Assembly (NCBI GenBank): GCA_025463515.1
Contig: JAODAQ010000037.1
Location: forward strand, 46,568 to 110,567
Length of the DNA stretch: 64,000 nucleotides
Direction: 5' to 3'
From: Rhodoglobus sp.
GTDB lineage: Bacteria > Actinomycetota > Actinomycetes > Actinomycetales > Microbacteriaceae
Shown here: piece after piece, positions 8,719-16,843 of the stretch
How the letters are laid out: each line of letters begins with the position of its first letter
Position numbering within the stretch: the first letter of the stretch is position 1
The notes under the pieces: generated by a model
Databases searched by the model: none
Seen by the model: only the letters and a program-made list of their open reading frames with translations
What the model was told of the DNA's origin: nothing
Position numbers and translations under genes: made by a program

Positions 8719-8764
8719 AGAACTGGACCATACTCCCCTGCCGCTTGGAACGTACAGTCGAACC
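8719..8764. promoter_or_regulatory. 46-base divergent promoter region, MocR gene and MFS gene
   Basis: The whole gap between divergent starts at 8718 and 8765. It contains near-repeats TGGACCATAC (8725-8734 area) and TGGAACGTAC (8746-8755 area) in the same orientation, which resembles the direct-repeat operators described for MocR regulators. Promoters in both directions must overlap here. Confidence 0.4.
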
Positions 8765-9952
8765 ATGAACGCACACCGCACCCTCCCGGCCGGCGTCGCC
8801 CTAGCCGGCAGCGCTGTCGCCTTCACGAGCCTCTACCTCGCCGCCGGATCCCTCACGCCGCTGCTCGTGCTCTACCGGCAGCAGTGGCAGTTCGCGCCGT
8901 CGATGCTCACCCTCGCCTTCGCCGTCTACGCCGCCGGATTCCTCGTCGCCGCCCTCACCCTCGGCTCGCTGTCCGACCACCTCGGCCGCCGCCCGGTCCT
9001 GATCGGCGCTCTCGTGGTGCAGCTCGCCTCGAACGTCGTGTTCCTCGTCGCACCGGACGTCGGCTGGGTCATCGCCGGCCGCATCATCCAGGGCGTCGCG
9101 AGCGGGGCGGCCACTGCGGCGTTCACCGCGGCACTCGTCGAGCTCGCGCCCGCGCACCTCAAGCGCCTCGGGTCGATCCTCGGCAGCGTGTGCCTCACGG
9201 GCGGGCTGGCCGCGGGCTCGCTGCTCGCGGGACTCGCCGCGCAACTGAGCCCCTCCGCCACCACGATCGTGTTCGGCATCCTGATCGCGCTCACCGTCGT
9301 GGGCGGCGTGACCGTGCTGCTCTCCCCCGAGACCATGCCGCGCAACCCCGGCGCCGCGCGCTCCCTCCTCCCGCGCGTGACCGTGCCGCAGGCCGCGCGG
9401 GCCGAATTCGCCGCCGCGGCACCCGTCGCCGCCGCGGTGTGGATGCTCGCCGGCCTCTCCGGCGGACTCGCACCCAGCCTCATCCGGAGCGTCTTCGCAC
9501 TCGACAGCGGCTTCCTCAACGGGCTCACCGGCTTCATCGCGCCCGCGGTCTCGACGGTGATCGGGCTCTCCTTCGCCAAGGTCGACCCGCGCCGGGCCAT
9601 GACGATCGGCATCTGGGCCTCGATCGTCGGCGCCGTGGGGATCATCGCGGGCGTGCTGCTCGGCAGCCTGCCCCTCATGATCGCCGGCCAGGCTGTCGCC
9701 GGCGTGGGCTTCGGCGCCGCGTTCACCGCGACGCTGCGGCTCGTGCTGCCCCTCGCCGAGCCGCAGAAGCGCGCGGGCGTCGTGGCCGCGATCTACGTCG
9801 TCTCCTACGTCGCGTTCGGCCTCCCGATCGTCGTCGAGGGGCAGCTCGTGGGCGTCGTCGGGGAGATCCCGGCGGTCGTCGGCTACACCGTGCTCGCGGT
9901 CGCGCTCACGGTCGTGAGCCTCATCGCCCAGGCGCGCCTGAAGCGCCGCTAG
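8765..9952 (+). CDS. MFS transporter (arabinose-efflux/DHA1 type)
   Basis: 395 residues, twelve predicted hydrophobic segments. The motif-A loop LGSLSDHLGRRPVLIGALV (about residues 63-81) is the DHA1/sugar-efflux signature. Start ATG at 8765 is the first codon giving a normal N-terminal helix; longer upstream reading would run into the MocR gene. Divergent from the MocR regulator and 32 bases ahead of an NAD(P)-binding protein on the same strand, so regulated export or detoxification is plausible. Substrate cannot be told from sequence. Confidence 0.85.
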   Translation: MNAHRTLPAGVALAGSAVAFTSLYLAAGSLTPLLVLYRQQWQFAPSMLTLAFAVYAAGFLVAALTLGSLSDHLGRRPVLIGALVVQLASNVVFLVAPDVGWVIAGRIIQGVASGAATAAFTAALVELAPAHLKRLGSILGSVCLTGGLAAGSLLAGLAAQLSPSATTIVFGILIALTVVGGVTVLLSPETMPRNPGAARSLLPRVTVPQAARAEFAAAAPVAAAVWMLAGLSGGLAPSLIRSVFALDSGFLNGLTGFIAPAVSTVIGLSFAKVDPRRAMTIGIWASIVGAVGIIAGVLLGSLPLMIAGQAVAGVGFGAAFTATLRLVLPLAEPQKRAGVVAAIYVVSYVAFGLPIVVEGQLVGVVGEIPAVVGYTVLAVALTVVSLIAQARLKRR

Positions 9953-9984
9953 TTCCACCCCTCAACAGAAAGCAGGTCCATCCC

Positions 9985-10566
9985 ATGTCCCGAATCTTCC
10001 TCGCCGGTGCGTCCGGCGTCATCGGCCAGCGCCTCATCCCGCTGCTCGTCGAGGCCGGCCACGTCGTCGGCGGAATGACCCGGTCCGCCAGCAAGGCCGA
10101 CCACTTGGCCGAGCTCGGTGCCGAGCCGATCGTCGTCGACGTCTTCGACCGCGACGCCCTCATCAAGGCCGTCGTCGACTTCAAGCCCGACGTGATCCTG
10201 AACGAGCTCACCGACCTCCCCGACGATGTCACCAAGATCGGCGACCACTCCGAGCTCAACGCCCGCATCCGCACCGAGGGCAACCAGAACATCATCGACG
10301 CCGCCCGCGCGGCCGGCTCCCCGAAGATCCTCGCGCAGACGGTCGCCTGGCAGCTGCCCGACGGCCCGGATGCCCGCGCCGTCGCCTCGCTCGAGCAGGC
10401 CGTGCTGGCAGAGGGCGGTGTCGTGCTCAGCTACGGCCAGTTCTACGGACCGGGCACCTACAACGAGCAGGCGCCCGCCGACCCGAGGGTGCAGATCGAC
10501 CGCGCCGCGCAGCGCACCGTCGAGCTGCTCGACGCGCCCTCCGGAGTCGTCGTCATCACCGACTGA
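9985..10566 (+). CDS. short NAD(P)-binding epimerase-like protein
   Basis: 193 residues with an N-terminal Rossmann motif (FLAGASGVIGQRLIPLL) and a following MTRS turn typical of NAD(P)H-binding/NmrA-like or extended-SDR proteins. The length is much below a full epimerase (~300), and no clear YxxxK pair is visible, only SYGQFYGPGTY near residue 150, which resembles the substrate loop of epimerases. It follows the MFS gene by 32 bases with a weak purine-rich SD (AGAAAG). It may be a quinone- or aldehyde-acting reductase or a regulatory NAD(P)-binding protein; activity is unassigned. Confidence 0.7.
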   Translation: MSRIFLAGASGVIGQRLIPLLVEAGHVVGGMTRSASKADHLAELGAEPIVVDVFDRDALIKAVVDFKPDVILNELTDLPDDVTKIGDHSELNARIRTEGNQNIIDAARAAGSPKILAQTVAWQLPDGPDARAVASLEQAVLAEGGVVLSYGQFYGPGTYNEQAPADPRVQIDRAAQRTVELLDAPSGVVVITD

Positions 10567-10571
10567 CGGAA

Positions 10572-10862
10572 TCAGCGCTCTGGCTTGGTGGCCTTGCCGT
10601 CGAGCCAGAGCGTCTCCGACTCGTCGCGGTGCACGCCATCGGTGCCGACGTGCTTCACGCTGATCGCCGGCCCCTTGGTGATCACGTGAACGAGCGCCAT
10701 GGCGTGCCCGCGGCCGAGGCCGTAGTCGGCGGCGAGCCACTCCACGATGGGAGTGGCCTTCGTGCTCGAGTCGAACCCCTTCTCGGCGGCGAGCGCGAGG
10801 AACTCCCGCGGCGTCACGCCCGTCTTCTCCTCGATGTTGTCGAGATAGGCCTGGAATGACAT
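10572..10862 (-). CDS. DUF4287 small protein
   Basis: 96 residues. The sequence SFQAYLDNIEEKTGVTPREF followed by VEWLAADYGLGRGHAMALVH is the DUF4287 domain, which covers most of the protein. Function of the family is unknown. It has a strong SD (GGAGGAGG) and starts 15 bases after the stop of the DUF5060/DUF4038 glycosidase on the same strand, so it looks like the last gene of the saccharide operon, although DUF4287 proteins also occur alone. It is convergent with the NAD(P)-binding gene, with only five bases between stops. Confidence 0.75.
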   Translation of the reverse strand: MSFQAYLDNIEEKTGVTPREFLALAAEKGFDSSTKATPIVEWLAADYGLGRGHAMALVHVITKGPAISVKHVGTDGVHRDESETLWLDGKATKPER

Positions 10863-10877
10863 GGGGTTCCTCCTCCG

Positions 10878-12416
10878 TCAGCTCGTGACGAGCAGCACCC
10901 AGTCTTCCGTGTCGGGCTTGGGCGGGACAAGCCACGAGCCGCCCTCGGGAACCGCAGCCCCGATCGGCACGTACTCCTCCGCGCGGGGGTTGAACCACGT
11001 CGCCGTATACGCCTTCGCGGGGTCCATGCCCGCCAGCGCGCCCGTCTCGAGCCCGGCGCCGTAGAAGTACGCAACGTATGTCACGTTGCCATACGTCGCC
11101 AGCACCGACTCCTCCGGCGCCGCGAACGAGCCGTACGCCGGGTCGCCGAACCTCGGCACGAGCCGCTGCCAGTCGCCGAGCCCCTCGAAGAACCGGCGCA
11201 GGATGCCCATCTGCACCCCGCCCGGGCGGTCGAGCCCGTCGAACCAGGGCGTGCCGTTCTGGAAGTCGTCCCACCCGGGCACGTCGTAGTCCCACTTGAT
11301 CGCCCACACGCCCGTGACACCGTAGGTGTAGCCGTAGCTGCCGCACAGCAGCGCCTTCCACGCCGACTGCCGCGGGGCATCCGGCGGCACGCTCCAGATG
11401 CCCTCGTAGTTGGCCTCGGTCTCGAGGAACGGCTTGCGCGGCTCGAAGTCCCAGTACGACTTGTAGTGCTGCTGCGAACGGACCTCCTCGTGCCCGCCCT
11501 GGGTCGGGAACCAGGTGTGCCACGGCTCCTCGCCGAACGTCTTCGGCTCGCCCACCGAGTACATGTGGGCGCCGAGCGGGTGGTGGTATCCGTCGTTCTC
11601 GGCGATGGTCTGCGCGGCCGCGCGCCAGGTGTCCATCGACGCGTACTCGTTCTCGATGTCGACCTCCTGCCCCGTGATCCAGACGATGGGGTGCGCGGCG
11701 TAGCGCGCGGTCACGTACCGGGCGAAGTGGCTGAGGGCCTCGGCGCCGATCCGGCCGGTCTCGGTGTGCACGCCGAGCCCCAGTGCGATGACGGTGCCGT
11801 GGTCGGCGAGGTAGTCCATCATCACGTCGAACTGCTCGGTGAAGGCCTGCGGGTTGAGGTGCGTGAAGTCCTCGGTCCACCAGTTCACCCGGGAGACGTT
11901 GCCGCCGCCGTCGTTGAGCGCGGCATCCGGATAGGTCTGGTAGACGGTGAAGCCGAGCTCCCGGTCGTGGTCGGCCGTGATGCGGAACTGGCTGTCGCCC
12001 GCGATGCGCGGGTGGTTGCTCGCGTCGAGGCGCTCGTAGTTCGGCGCCTGCCAGTGGGTGTTGCCGAGCCAGAAGAAGGGGGTGCCGTCGGCGTGCTCGA
12101 ACGCGCGCTCGCTCACCCGCACGAACCCGTGCCTGTAGATGTCGAGCTCGCCCGAGTACGGCACCGCGCGGATCTCGCCAGTCTCTGCGATGTCGCTGTT
12201 CGACGTGACCGCGTAGCTCCACAGCCCGACCTCGGTCGGGGCGAACCGCACCTTCCAGACGTCCCCGCCGTCCCAGAACCCCGGCAGGGCGATGGTCGCG
12301 CCGCTCGGCCCGGTGAAGACGGCGCTGACCCGGACGTCGGTATCCGGATGCTCGTAGCGGGCCGAGCTCCGCAGCACGACCTCCACACGGTTCCACTGCT
12401 CGACCTCGTGCGTCAT
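10878..12416 (-). CDS. intracellular glycosidase, DUF5060 + DUF4038 (GH140-like barrel)
   Basis: 512 residues, no signal peptide. Residues ~1-95 match the DUF5060 beta-sandwich (FTGPSGATIALPGFWDGG, WKVRFAPTEVGLWSY). Residues ~100-420 look like the DUF4038 TIM barrel (FFWLGNTHWQAPNYERLD, IVWITGQEVDIENEY with candidate acid Glu, FLETEANYEGIW with a second candidate Glu). A short beta domain closes the protein. DUF4038 includes apiosidase-type GH140 enzymes; here the substrate is only inferred to be an imported oligosaccharide. It overlaps the GH99-like gene by four bases and belongs to the same operon as the importer upstream. Confidence 0.72.
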   Translation of the reverse strand: MTHEVEQWNRVEVVLRSSARYEHPDTDVRVSAVFTGPSGATIALPGFWDGGDVWKVRFAPTEVGLWSYAVTSNSDIAETGEIRAVPYSGELDIYRHGFVRVSERAFEHADGTPFFWLGNTHWQAPNYERLDASNHPRIAGDSQFRITADHDRELGFTVYQTYPDAALNDGGGNVSRVNWWTEDFTHLNPQAFTEQFDVMMDYLADHGTVIALGLGVHTETGRIGAEALSHFARYVTARYAAHPIVWITGQEVDIENEYASMDTWRAAAQTIAENDGYHHPLGAHMYSVGEPKTFGEEPWHTWFPTQGGHEEVRSQQHYKSYWDFEPRKPFLETEANYEGIWSVPPDAPRQSAWKALLCGSYGYTYGVTGVWAIKWDYDVPGWDDFQNGTPWFDGLDRPGGVQMGILRRFFEGLGDWQRLVPRFGDPAYGSFAAPEESVLATYGNVTYVAYFYGAGLETGALAGMDPAKAYTATWFNPRAEEYVPIGAAVPEGGSWLVPPKPDTEDWVLLVTS

Positions 12417-13579
12417 CGTGCTGCCTTCCCGGTCTCGGCGAAGCGCACGCCGAACACGCTCTTGAGGGCCTCGAGGAACGCGAGCCCGTTGGTCTCGTCC
12501 GGAAGCAGGGCCGACCCCTCTGTCCACTCGTTCCAGGCGTTGATCGTGATGACCGGATGCTCGGTCGGGTGCTCCCGGAGGAACCGCTCGGCGCGGTGCA
12601 GGGCCGCCTCGAAGTCCGCCGGCGTCTGGTCGAACACCGGCAGGAACGGGTACCGGCCCGGAACGAACGGCACGTCCCGCGAGATGCGCGGCGTCGAGTC
12701 CCACCCGACGGTCACGTTCGGGTGGAACGGCACGGGCAGGGTCGCCGCGAGGCGCTCGTAGTCGGCGAACGCCTCCTCGCGCAGCCGCGCTGGGTCGCCC
12801 GCGGGGAAGTCGAAGGCGTCGAGGTCCGCGTGGTGGATCCACACGTACGAGGTCGCGTTGTCGAAGCCGAGCGTGGTGAGCAGTGTCGCCGGATCCTCGA
12901 CCGTGATCGCGGTCGGCAGGACGCCGAAGCCCCAGACCACGGCATCGAGGTGCAGGCCCGGGAAGCCCGCGTCGACCACCCGCTGCCGGAACCAGGCGAG
13001 CGCCTCCCTCGCTTCGTCGACCCCGCCCATGCCGAGGATGAAGTTGCCGATCTCGTAGAGCGAGAACCACGGCTTGCCGTCGACGGTGAGGTAGTTGGGC
13101 TCGCGGAAGTACGCCTCGATGATGTGCTCCACCATCTGCTCGAACTCCGGCCTGCCGATCGCGCCGTCCTTCAGGCGGCGGGCGTCGGCGGCGTTCGGGT
13201 CGGTGTACGGGAAGATGTCGACGAGCTCGTGGTTGGCCCACATCAGCGCGAAGGAGACCTCCTCGCGGTTGGGCGCCTTGAGCAGGCCCTTGTCGAGCGC
13301 GCCCGAGAGGTAGGGACCGTCGTCGTACCAGTAGTAGTCGACGAGGAAGCCGTCCACCCCGTGGCTCGCGGCGAGGTCGATCTCGGCGGCCGCGACAGCG
13401 GGGTCTGACTCGTCGACGTGGCCCGCGAGCGGCACGCGCGGCTGCCGGTGCCCGTCGAAACGGGGGCGCGCGGCATCCAGCAGCTTCCACTCGTCCCAGC
13501 CGTCGCCGAACCAGGCGGTGTTGCGGGGGTCGCTGTGCCAGTCAGGAAAGTAGTAGGCAAGGATCGTGGGGCGGGGCAT
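12413..13579 (-). CDS. GH99-like / WbsX-family glycoside-active protein
   Basis: 388 residues. The opening PTILAYYFPDWHSDPRN, the block GVDGFLVDYYWYDDGPYLSG, LMWANHE and the late ITINAWNEWTEGSALLPDE are hallmarks of the WbsX/GH99-like domain, in which NEWxEG carries acidic catalytic residues. Members occur in polysaccharide biosynthesis and degradation; the neighbours (CUT1 importer, DUF4038 glycosidase) point to breakdown of an imported glycan. No signal peptide, so it acts in the cytoplasm. Start ATG at 13579 lies 19 bases after the permease stop, with an SD (AGGAG). Confidence 0.75.
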   Translation of the reverse strand: MPRPTILAYYFPDWHSDPRNTAWFGDGWDEWKLLDAARPRFDGHRQPRVPLAGHVDESDPAVAAAEIDLAASHGVDGFLVDYYWYDDGPYLSGALDKGLLKAPNREEVSFALMWANHELVDIFPYTDPNAADARRLKDGAIGRPEFEQMVEHIIEAYFREPNYLTVDGKPWFSLYEIGNFILGMGGVDEAREALAWFRQRVVDAGFPGLHLDAVVWGFGVLPTAITVEDPATLLTTLGFDNATSYVWIHHADLDAFDFPAGDPARLREEAFADYERLAATLPVPFHPNVTVGWDSTPRISRDVPFVPGRYPFLPVFDQTPADFEAALHRAERFLREHPTEHPVITINAWNEWTEGSALLPDETNGLAFLEALKSVFGVRFAETGKAAR

Positions 13580-13598
13580 TTCTCTCCTGGTAGGACGT

Positions 13599-14387
13599 TT
13601 ACTTGACCGCGCCGGCCGACATGCCCTCGCGGAACAGTCGTTGCATGAGTACGTAGGCGAGCACGATCGGAAGGCTGATGAGCACGCCGGCCGCGAAGAT
13701 CTTCGGGGTGTCGACGAGGCGCTGGCTCTGGAAGTAGGTGGGCACCTGGGTGAGCACCTGCAGGTCGGTGTTCTGGATGAAGATGAGCGGCAGCGTGTAC
13801 TCGTTCCACGCCGCGAGGAACGTGAAGATCGTGATGACGGCGATGATCGGGCGCGCGACCGGGATGAGGATGCGCACGAAGTACGTCCAGTTGCTCGCGC
13901 CGTCGATCCGCGCGGCCTCGTACAGCTCGACCGGCAGGGCGCGGATGTAGTTGGTGGCCACGAGCGCGCCGAACGGGATCGAGATCGCGGTGAGCGGCAC
14001 GATCACCGCCCAGTAGGTGTTGAGCAGGCCGAGCGCCTGGATCACGTAGAACAGCGGCACGATCAGCGCGATGCCGGGCAGCGCCATGCCCGCGAGGATG
14101 AGCACCATGAACAGGCGGGAGCCGCGCGGCCGAAGGGTGGCGATGGCGTACGCCGACGAGATCGAGCAGACGAGCACGAGCAGGACCGTCACGGCGGAGA
14201 TCACGAGGCTGTTCAGGAAGAACCGCAGGAACGGCGTCGTGGAGATCACGATGACGTAGTTCTCGGGACCCTGCCCCTGGAAGGAGGTCTGCACGATCAT
14301 GGCGAGGGGCGCGATCAGCAGCGCGAGCGCGATCACGACGAACACCTGGCTGATCGCCCGGCCGAAGAGTCTCTGGTGCTGGAACAT
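13599..14387 (-). CDS. CUT1 sugar ABC transporter permease (MalG-like)
   Basis: 262 residues, six hydrophobic segments. The EAA loop is visible as YEAARIDGASNWTYFVRILIP, which contacts the ATPase. It pairs with the MalF-like permease whose stop is two bases upstream. The binding protein is encoded first in the operon and two glycosidases follow, so this is the inner-membrane channel for the saccharide processed by them. No ATPase gene is in the operon. Confidence 0.9.
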   Translation of the reverse strand: MFQHQRLFGRAISQVFVVIALALLIAPLAMIVQTSFQGQGPENYVIVISTTPFLRFFLNSLVISAVTVLLVLVCSISSAYAIATLRPRGSRLFMVLILAGMALPGIALIVPLFYVIQALGLLNTYWAVIVPLTAISIPFGALVATNYIRALPVELYEAARIDGASNWTYFVRILIPVARPIIAVITIFTFLAAWNEYTLPLIFIQNTDLQVLTQVPTYFQSQRLVDTPKIFAAGVLISLPIVLAYVLMQRLFREGMSAGAVK

Positions 14388-14389
14388 TG

Positions 14390-15286
14390 CTACTTCGCCT
14401 CCCTGCTCGACAGCCGCACTTGCAGCACGCTGAAGACCAGCGCGATGGCGACGAGGGCCACCGAGAGCGCCGCGCCGTACCCGGCGTGGAACTGGTCGAT
14501 CACCTGCTTGTAGATGTAGCCCGTGAGCACTTGGGTGGTGGTTCCGGGCCCGCCCGCTGTCGTGAGGTAGACGAGGTCGAACGTCTTCAGCGCGCTGATC
14601 ACACCGAGGACGATCAGCACGAGGTGCGAGCCCGAGAGCAGCGGCGCGACCACGAGCCGCAGCAGCTGCCCGGTGGAGGCGCCGTCGATGCGCGTCGCCT
14701 CGATGACCGAGGTGTCGATCTGGCCCATCGCGGCGTCGTAGATCAGGAAGCTGTAGCCCGTGTACTGCCAGACGTTGATCAGCACGATCATGAGCAGGGC
14801 GGTCGACGGATCCGCCAGCCACGGCTGCTCGATGGTCTGCCCGGTCACGGCGGAGAGCAGGCCGTTGATGCTGCCGTCCGGAGTGAGCAGGAACCGGAAC
14901 GACGTGGCCACGACTGCCGGAGCGAGCACGACCGGCACGAAGGCGAGCGTGCGAAGCAGCCCGCGGAGGACGGCGCGGGTGCGCACGAGCACCGCGAGCG
15001 CGAAGCCGAAGACCATCTGCAGCGCGATGGTGGCGGCGGCGAAGACGAGGGTGTTGCGCAGCGAGACCCAGAAGGTCGGGTCGTTCAGCAGCTTGAGGTA
15101 GTTGTCCCCGCCCACGGGCTTGCCGTTCGGGGAGATGCCGTTCCAGTCGAGCGTGGAGTACGTGATGTTCGCCACGATCCCGACGTGCACCACGCCCACC
15201 ACGAGGATGAGGGCCGGTACGAGGTAGAGGTACGAGCTCAGCGCGACCCGGCGGCGCGGCCTGCCTGGTATCGACATCGATGACAT
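14390..15286 (-). CDS. CUT1 sugar ABC transporter permease (MalF-like)
   Basis: 298 residues. A cytoplasmic N-terminus (SIPGRPRRRVALSS), a first helix around 18-40, a periplasmic loop with a Trp-Asn-Gly motif, and five more helices; the EAA loop reads IEATRIDGASTGQLLRLVVAP. Located 63 bases after the binding-protein stop, with a hairpin between them that may hold down permease expression. Partner of the following MalG-like permease. Confidence 0.9.
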   Translation of the reverse strand: MSSMSIPGRPRRRVALSSYLYLVPALILVVGVVHVGIVANITYSTLDWNGISPNGKPVGGDNYLKLLNDPTFWVSLRNTLVFAAATIALQMVFGFALAVLVRTRAVLRGLLRTLAFVPVVLAPAVVATSFRFLLTPDGSINGLLSAVTGQTIEQPWLADPSTALLMIVLINVWQYTGYSFLIYDAAMGQIDTSVIEATRIDGASTGQLLRLVVAPLLSGSHLVLIVLGVISALKTFDLVYLTTAGGPGTTTQVLTGYIYKQVIDQFHAGYGAALSVALVAIALVFSVLQVRLSSREAK

Positions 15287-15308
15287 GGGAGTGCTTTCGG
15301 TGGAGGGG

Positions 15309-15341
15309 CTGGAGGGGCGACCGCCAAGGCCGCCCCTCCAG
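15309..15341 (-). terminator. intra-operon hairpin between binding protein and permease
   Basis: Perfect 11-base stem CTGGAGGGGCG / CGCCCCTCCAG (15309-15319 with 15331-15341) and an 11-base loop, just after the binding-protein stop at 15350. Such hairpins protect the upstream message or reduce read-through, giving binding protein in excess of permeases. There is no T-run. Confidence 0.5.
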
Positions 15342-15349
15342 ATTGTCGC

Positions 15350-16660
15350 CTAGCGGCTGAGCGAGGCGGAGACCGCCTGCACCTGAGCCATGGCATCGGC
15401 CGGTGAGAGCGTTCCGGCCGCGACGGCCGAGAGTGCCTCGCCGAGCGCGGTGGCCAGGTCGCCGTACGGGATCTGGCGGGCGCCGATGAGCTTGCCGAGG
15501 TCGGTCTGCTGGCGCTCGATGTCCGCGACCTGCCGCGGGTCGACGACGTCGTCAGTCGCGACCGAGACGTCGCTCACCGCGGGGATGTTGCCGCCCGCGG
15601 CCTGGATCTCCTGGCCTCCGCCGAGGCTCAGGAAGTCGAGGAACGTGAGCGCGGCATCCTGCGCATCGGACTTGGCCGACACGGCCCAGCCGTTGTCCGG
15701 GCCGCCGAACAGGCCGGTCGGGTCGTCGCCCGCAACGGGAGCGGGGAACGGCGCCGAGAGGTAGGTGCTGTCGATCGTCGCGGTGACGGTCTCCTGCGAG
15801 ACGGCGATGCCGACCGAGGTCATCGTGCCCGGGGTGTTCCACGTGCCGAGGGCGATGAACGCCGCCTTCTTCTCGAGGAACGCGCCGAACGCGTCCGGGT
15901 ACTCGGCTGCGGCAGTCGCCCCGGCGGGGATGATCCCGCTGGTGAACAGGTCGCTCCAGCTCTGCATGGCCTGCACGAACGCGGGGTCGGTCCAGTCGGC
16001 CTTGCCCTCGATCGCGTCATAGACCTCGCCGGGCGCGATGCTGTTGATCAGGGCGAGGTAGACGTCGGTGTTGACCCACGCGTCCTTCGCGCCGTGCGCG
16101 AGGCAGTCGTAGCCGGCGGCCTCGATCGTCGCGCAGGCGGTCTCCCACTCGTCGAAGTCGGTCGGCACGGATACCCCGAGCTCGTCGAGGATCGACGCGT
16201 TGTAGTAGATCAGGCCGGCGGCGCTCATGTACGAGGGCAGCGCGACCTGGGTGCCGTCGAGCTGCAGCTGGCTGAGTCCCTCGGGGTTGATGCGGTCGCC
16301 GCCGTTCTCGGCGAGGAAGTCGTCGAGCGGCACCGCGAGCGGGCCGAAGTTCGTCACGAGCTCGCCCGGCTGCACCTGGAAGACGTCCGGGCCGTCGTTC
16401 GAGGTCAGGCCGGTGCGGATCGCCGTGACGTAGTCGTTGTAGCTGTAGAGCTTGTAGTCGATGGTGATGTTCGGGTTGGCCGCCACGAAGTCGGCGATGG
16501 TCTTGTCGGGGTTGAACGCGTTCCACGTCCACCAGGTGACTGTCTGGTTCTCGCCCTCGGCCGGGGCGGGCGATCCGCCGGAGCATCCGGCCAGCAGGGC
16601 GGCGGAAGCCGCGAGGGCGACGAGAGACACTGCTGCCCTCGATCGATTGCGAAACGTCAT
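15350..16660 (-). CDS. sugar ABC transporter substrate-binding lipoprotein
   Basis: 436 residues. Signal peptide and lipobox: basic MTFRNRSR, hydrophobic stretch, then LLAGC with the lipidated Cys near residue 25. The mature part reads VTWWTWNAFNPDKTIADF at its start, the usual cluster-1 (family 1) binding-protein fold. The ATG at 16660 has a strong SD (AAAGGAG) and follows the operator-bearing promoter; a longer in-frame start at 16729 would overlap the operator and spoil the signal peptide. It delivers a saccharide to the two permeases downstream; the ligand is unknown. Confidence 0.9.
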   Translation of the reverse strand: MTFRNRSRAAVSLVALAASAALLAGCSGGSPAPAEGENQTVTWWTWNAFNPDKTIADFVAANPNITIDYKLYSYNDYVTAIRTGLTSNDGPDVFQVQPGELVTNFGPLAVPLDDFLAENGGDRINPEGLSQLQLDGTQVALPSYMSAAGLIYYNASILDELGVSVPTDFDEWETACATIEAAGYDCLAHGAKDAWVNTDVYLALINSIAPGEVYDAIEGKADWTDPAFVQAMQSWSDLFTSGIIPAGATAAAEYPDAFGAFLEKKAAFIALGTWNTPGTMTSVGIAVSQETVTATIDSTYLSAPFPAPVAGDDPTGLFGGPDNGWAVSAKSDAQDAALTFLDFLSLGGGQEIQAAGGNIPAVSDVSVATDDVVDPRQVADIERQQTDLGKLIGARQIPYGDLATALGEALSAVAAGTLSPADAMAQVQAVSASLSR

Positions 16661-16682
16661 TGTCAAGCTCCTTTGCTGTGAA

Positions 16683-16696
16683 ATGAAATGGTTCAC
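16683..16696. promoter_or_regulatory. LacI-type operator O1, binding-protein side
   Basis: ATGAA-ATGG-TTCAC, 23 bases before the binding-protein start. It matches the GTGAA-N4-TTCAC pattern at 16816-16829 in nine of ten arm positions. Position next to the start suggests repression of the transport operon by the divergent LacI protein. Confidence 0.55.
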
Positions 16697-16815
16697 TTCT
16701 TGTCGGGGGAAATCTAGACCGGCGATCACAGCCCTGTCAATAGATCCGAGTTTAGCTGGCTGCGGATCGCCGGAATCATGCGGATGTGTTCCGCCCTTCG
16801 CCCTCTCGCAGTAGA

Positions 16816-16829
16816 GTGAACTGCTTCAC
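16816..16829. promoter_or_regulatory. LacI-type operator O2, repressor side
   Basis: GTGAA-CTGC-TTCAC, perfect five-base arms, 15 bases before the repressor ATG at 16844. Together with the similar site at 16683 it fits autoregulation plus control of the divergent operon; centre-to-centre distance is 133 bases, suitable for looping. Confidence 0.58.
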
Positions 16830-16843
16830 GACGGAGGGAACCC

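Noticed and set aside
7261..9984. Long open frame on the plus strand running into the NAD(P)-binding gene (over 1100 codons)
   Set aside because: It is an antisense and out-of-frame shadow of the MocR and MFS genes caused by high GC; the sequence is low-complexity Arg/Pro/Gly until the true start at 9985.
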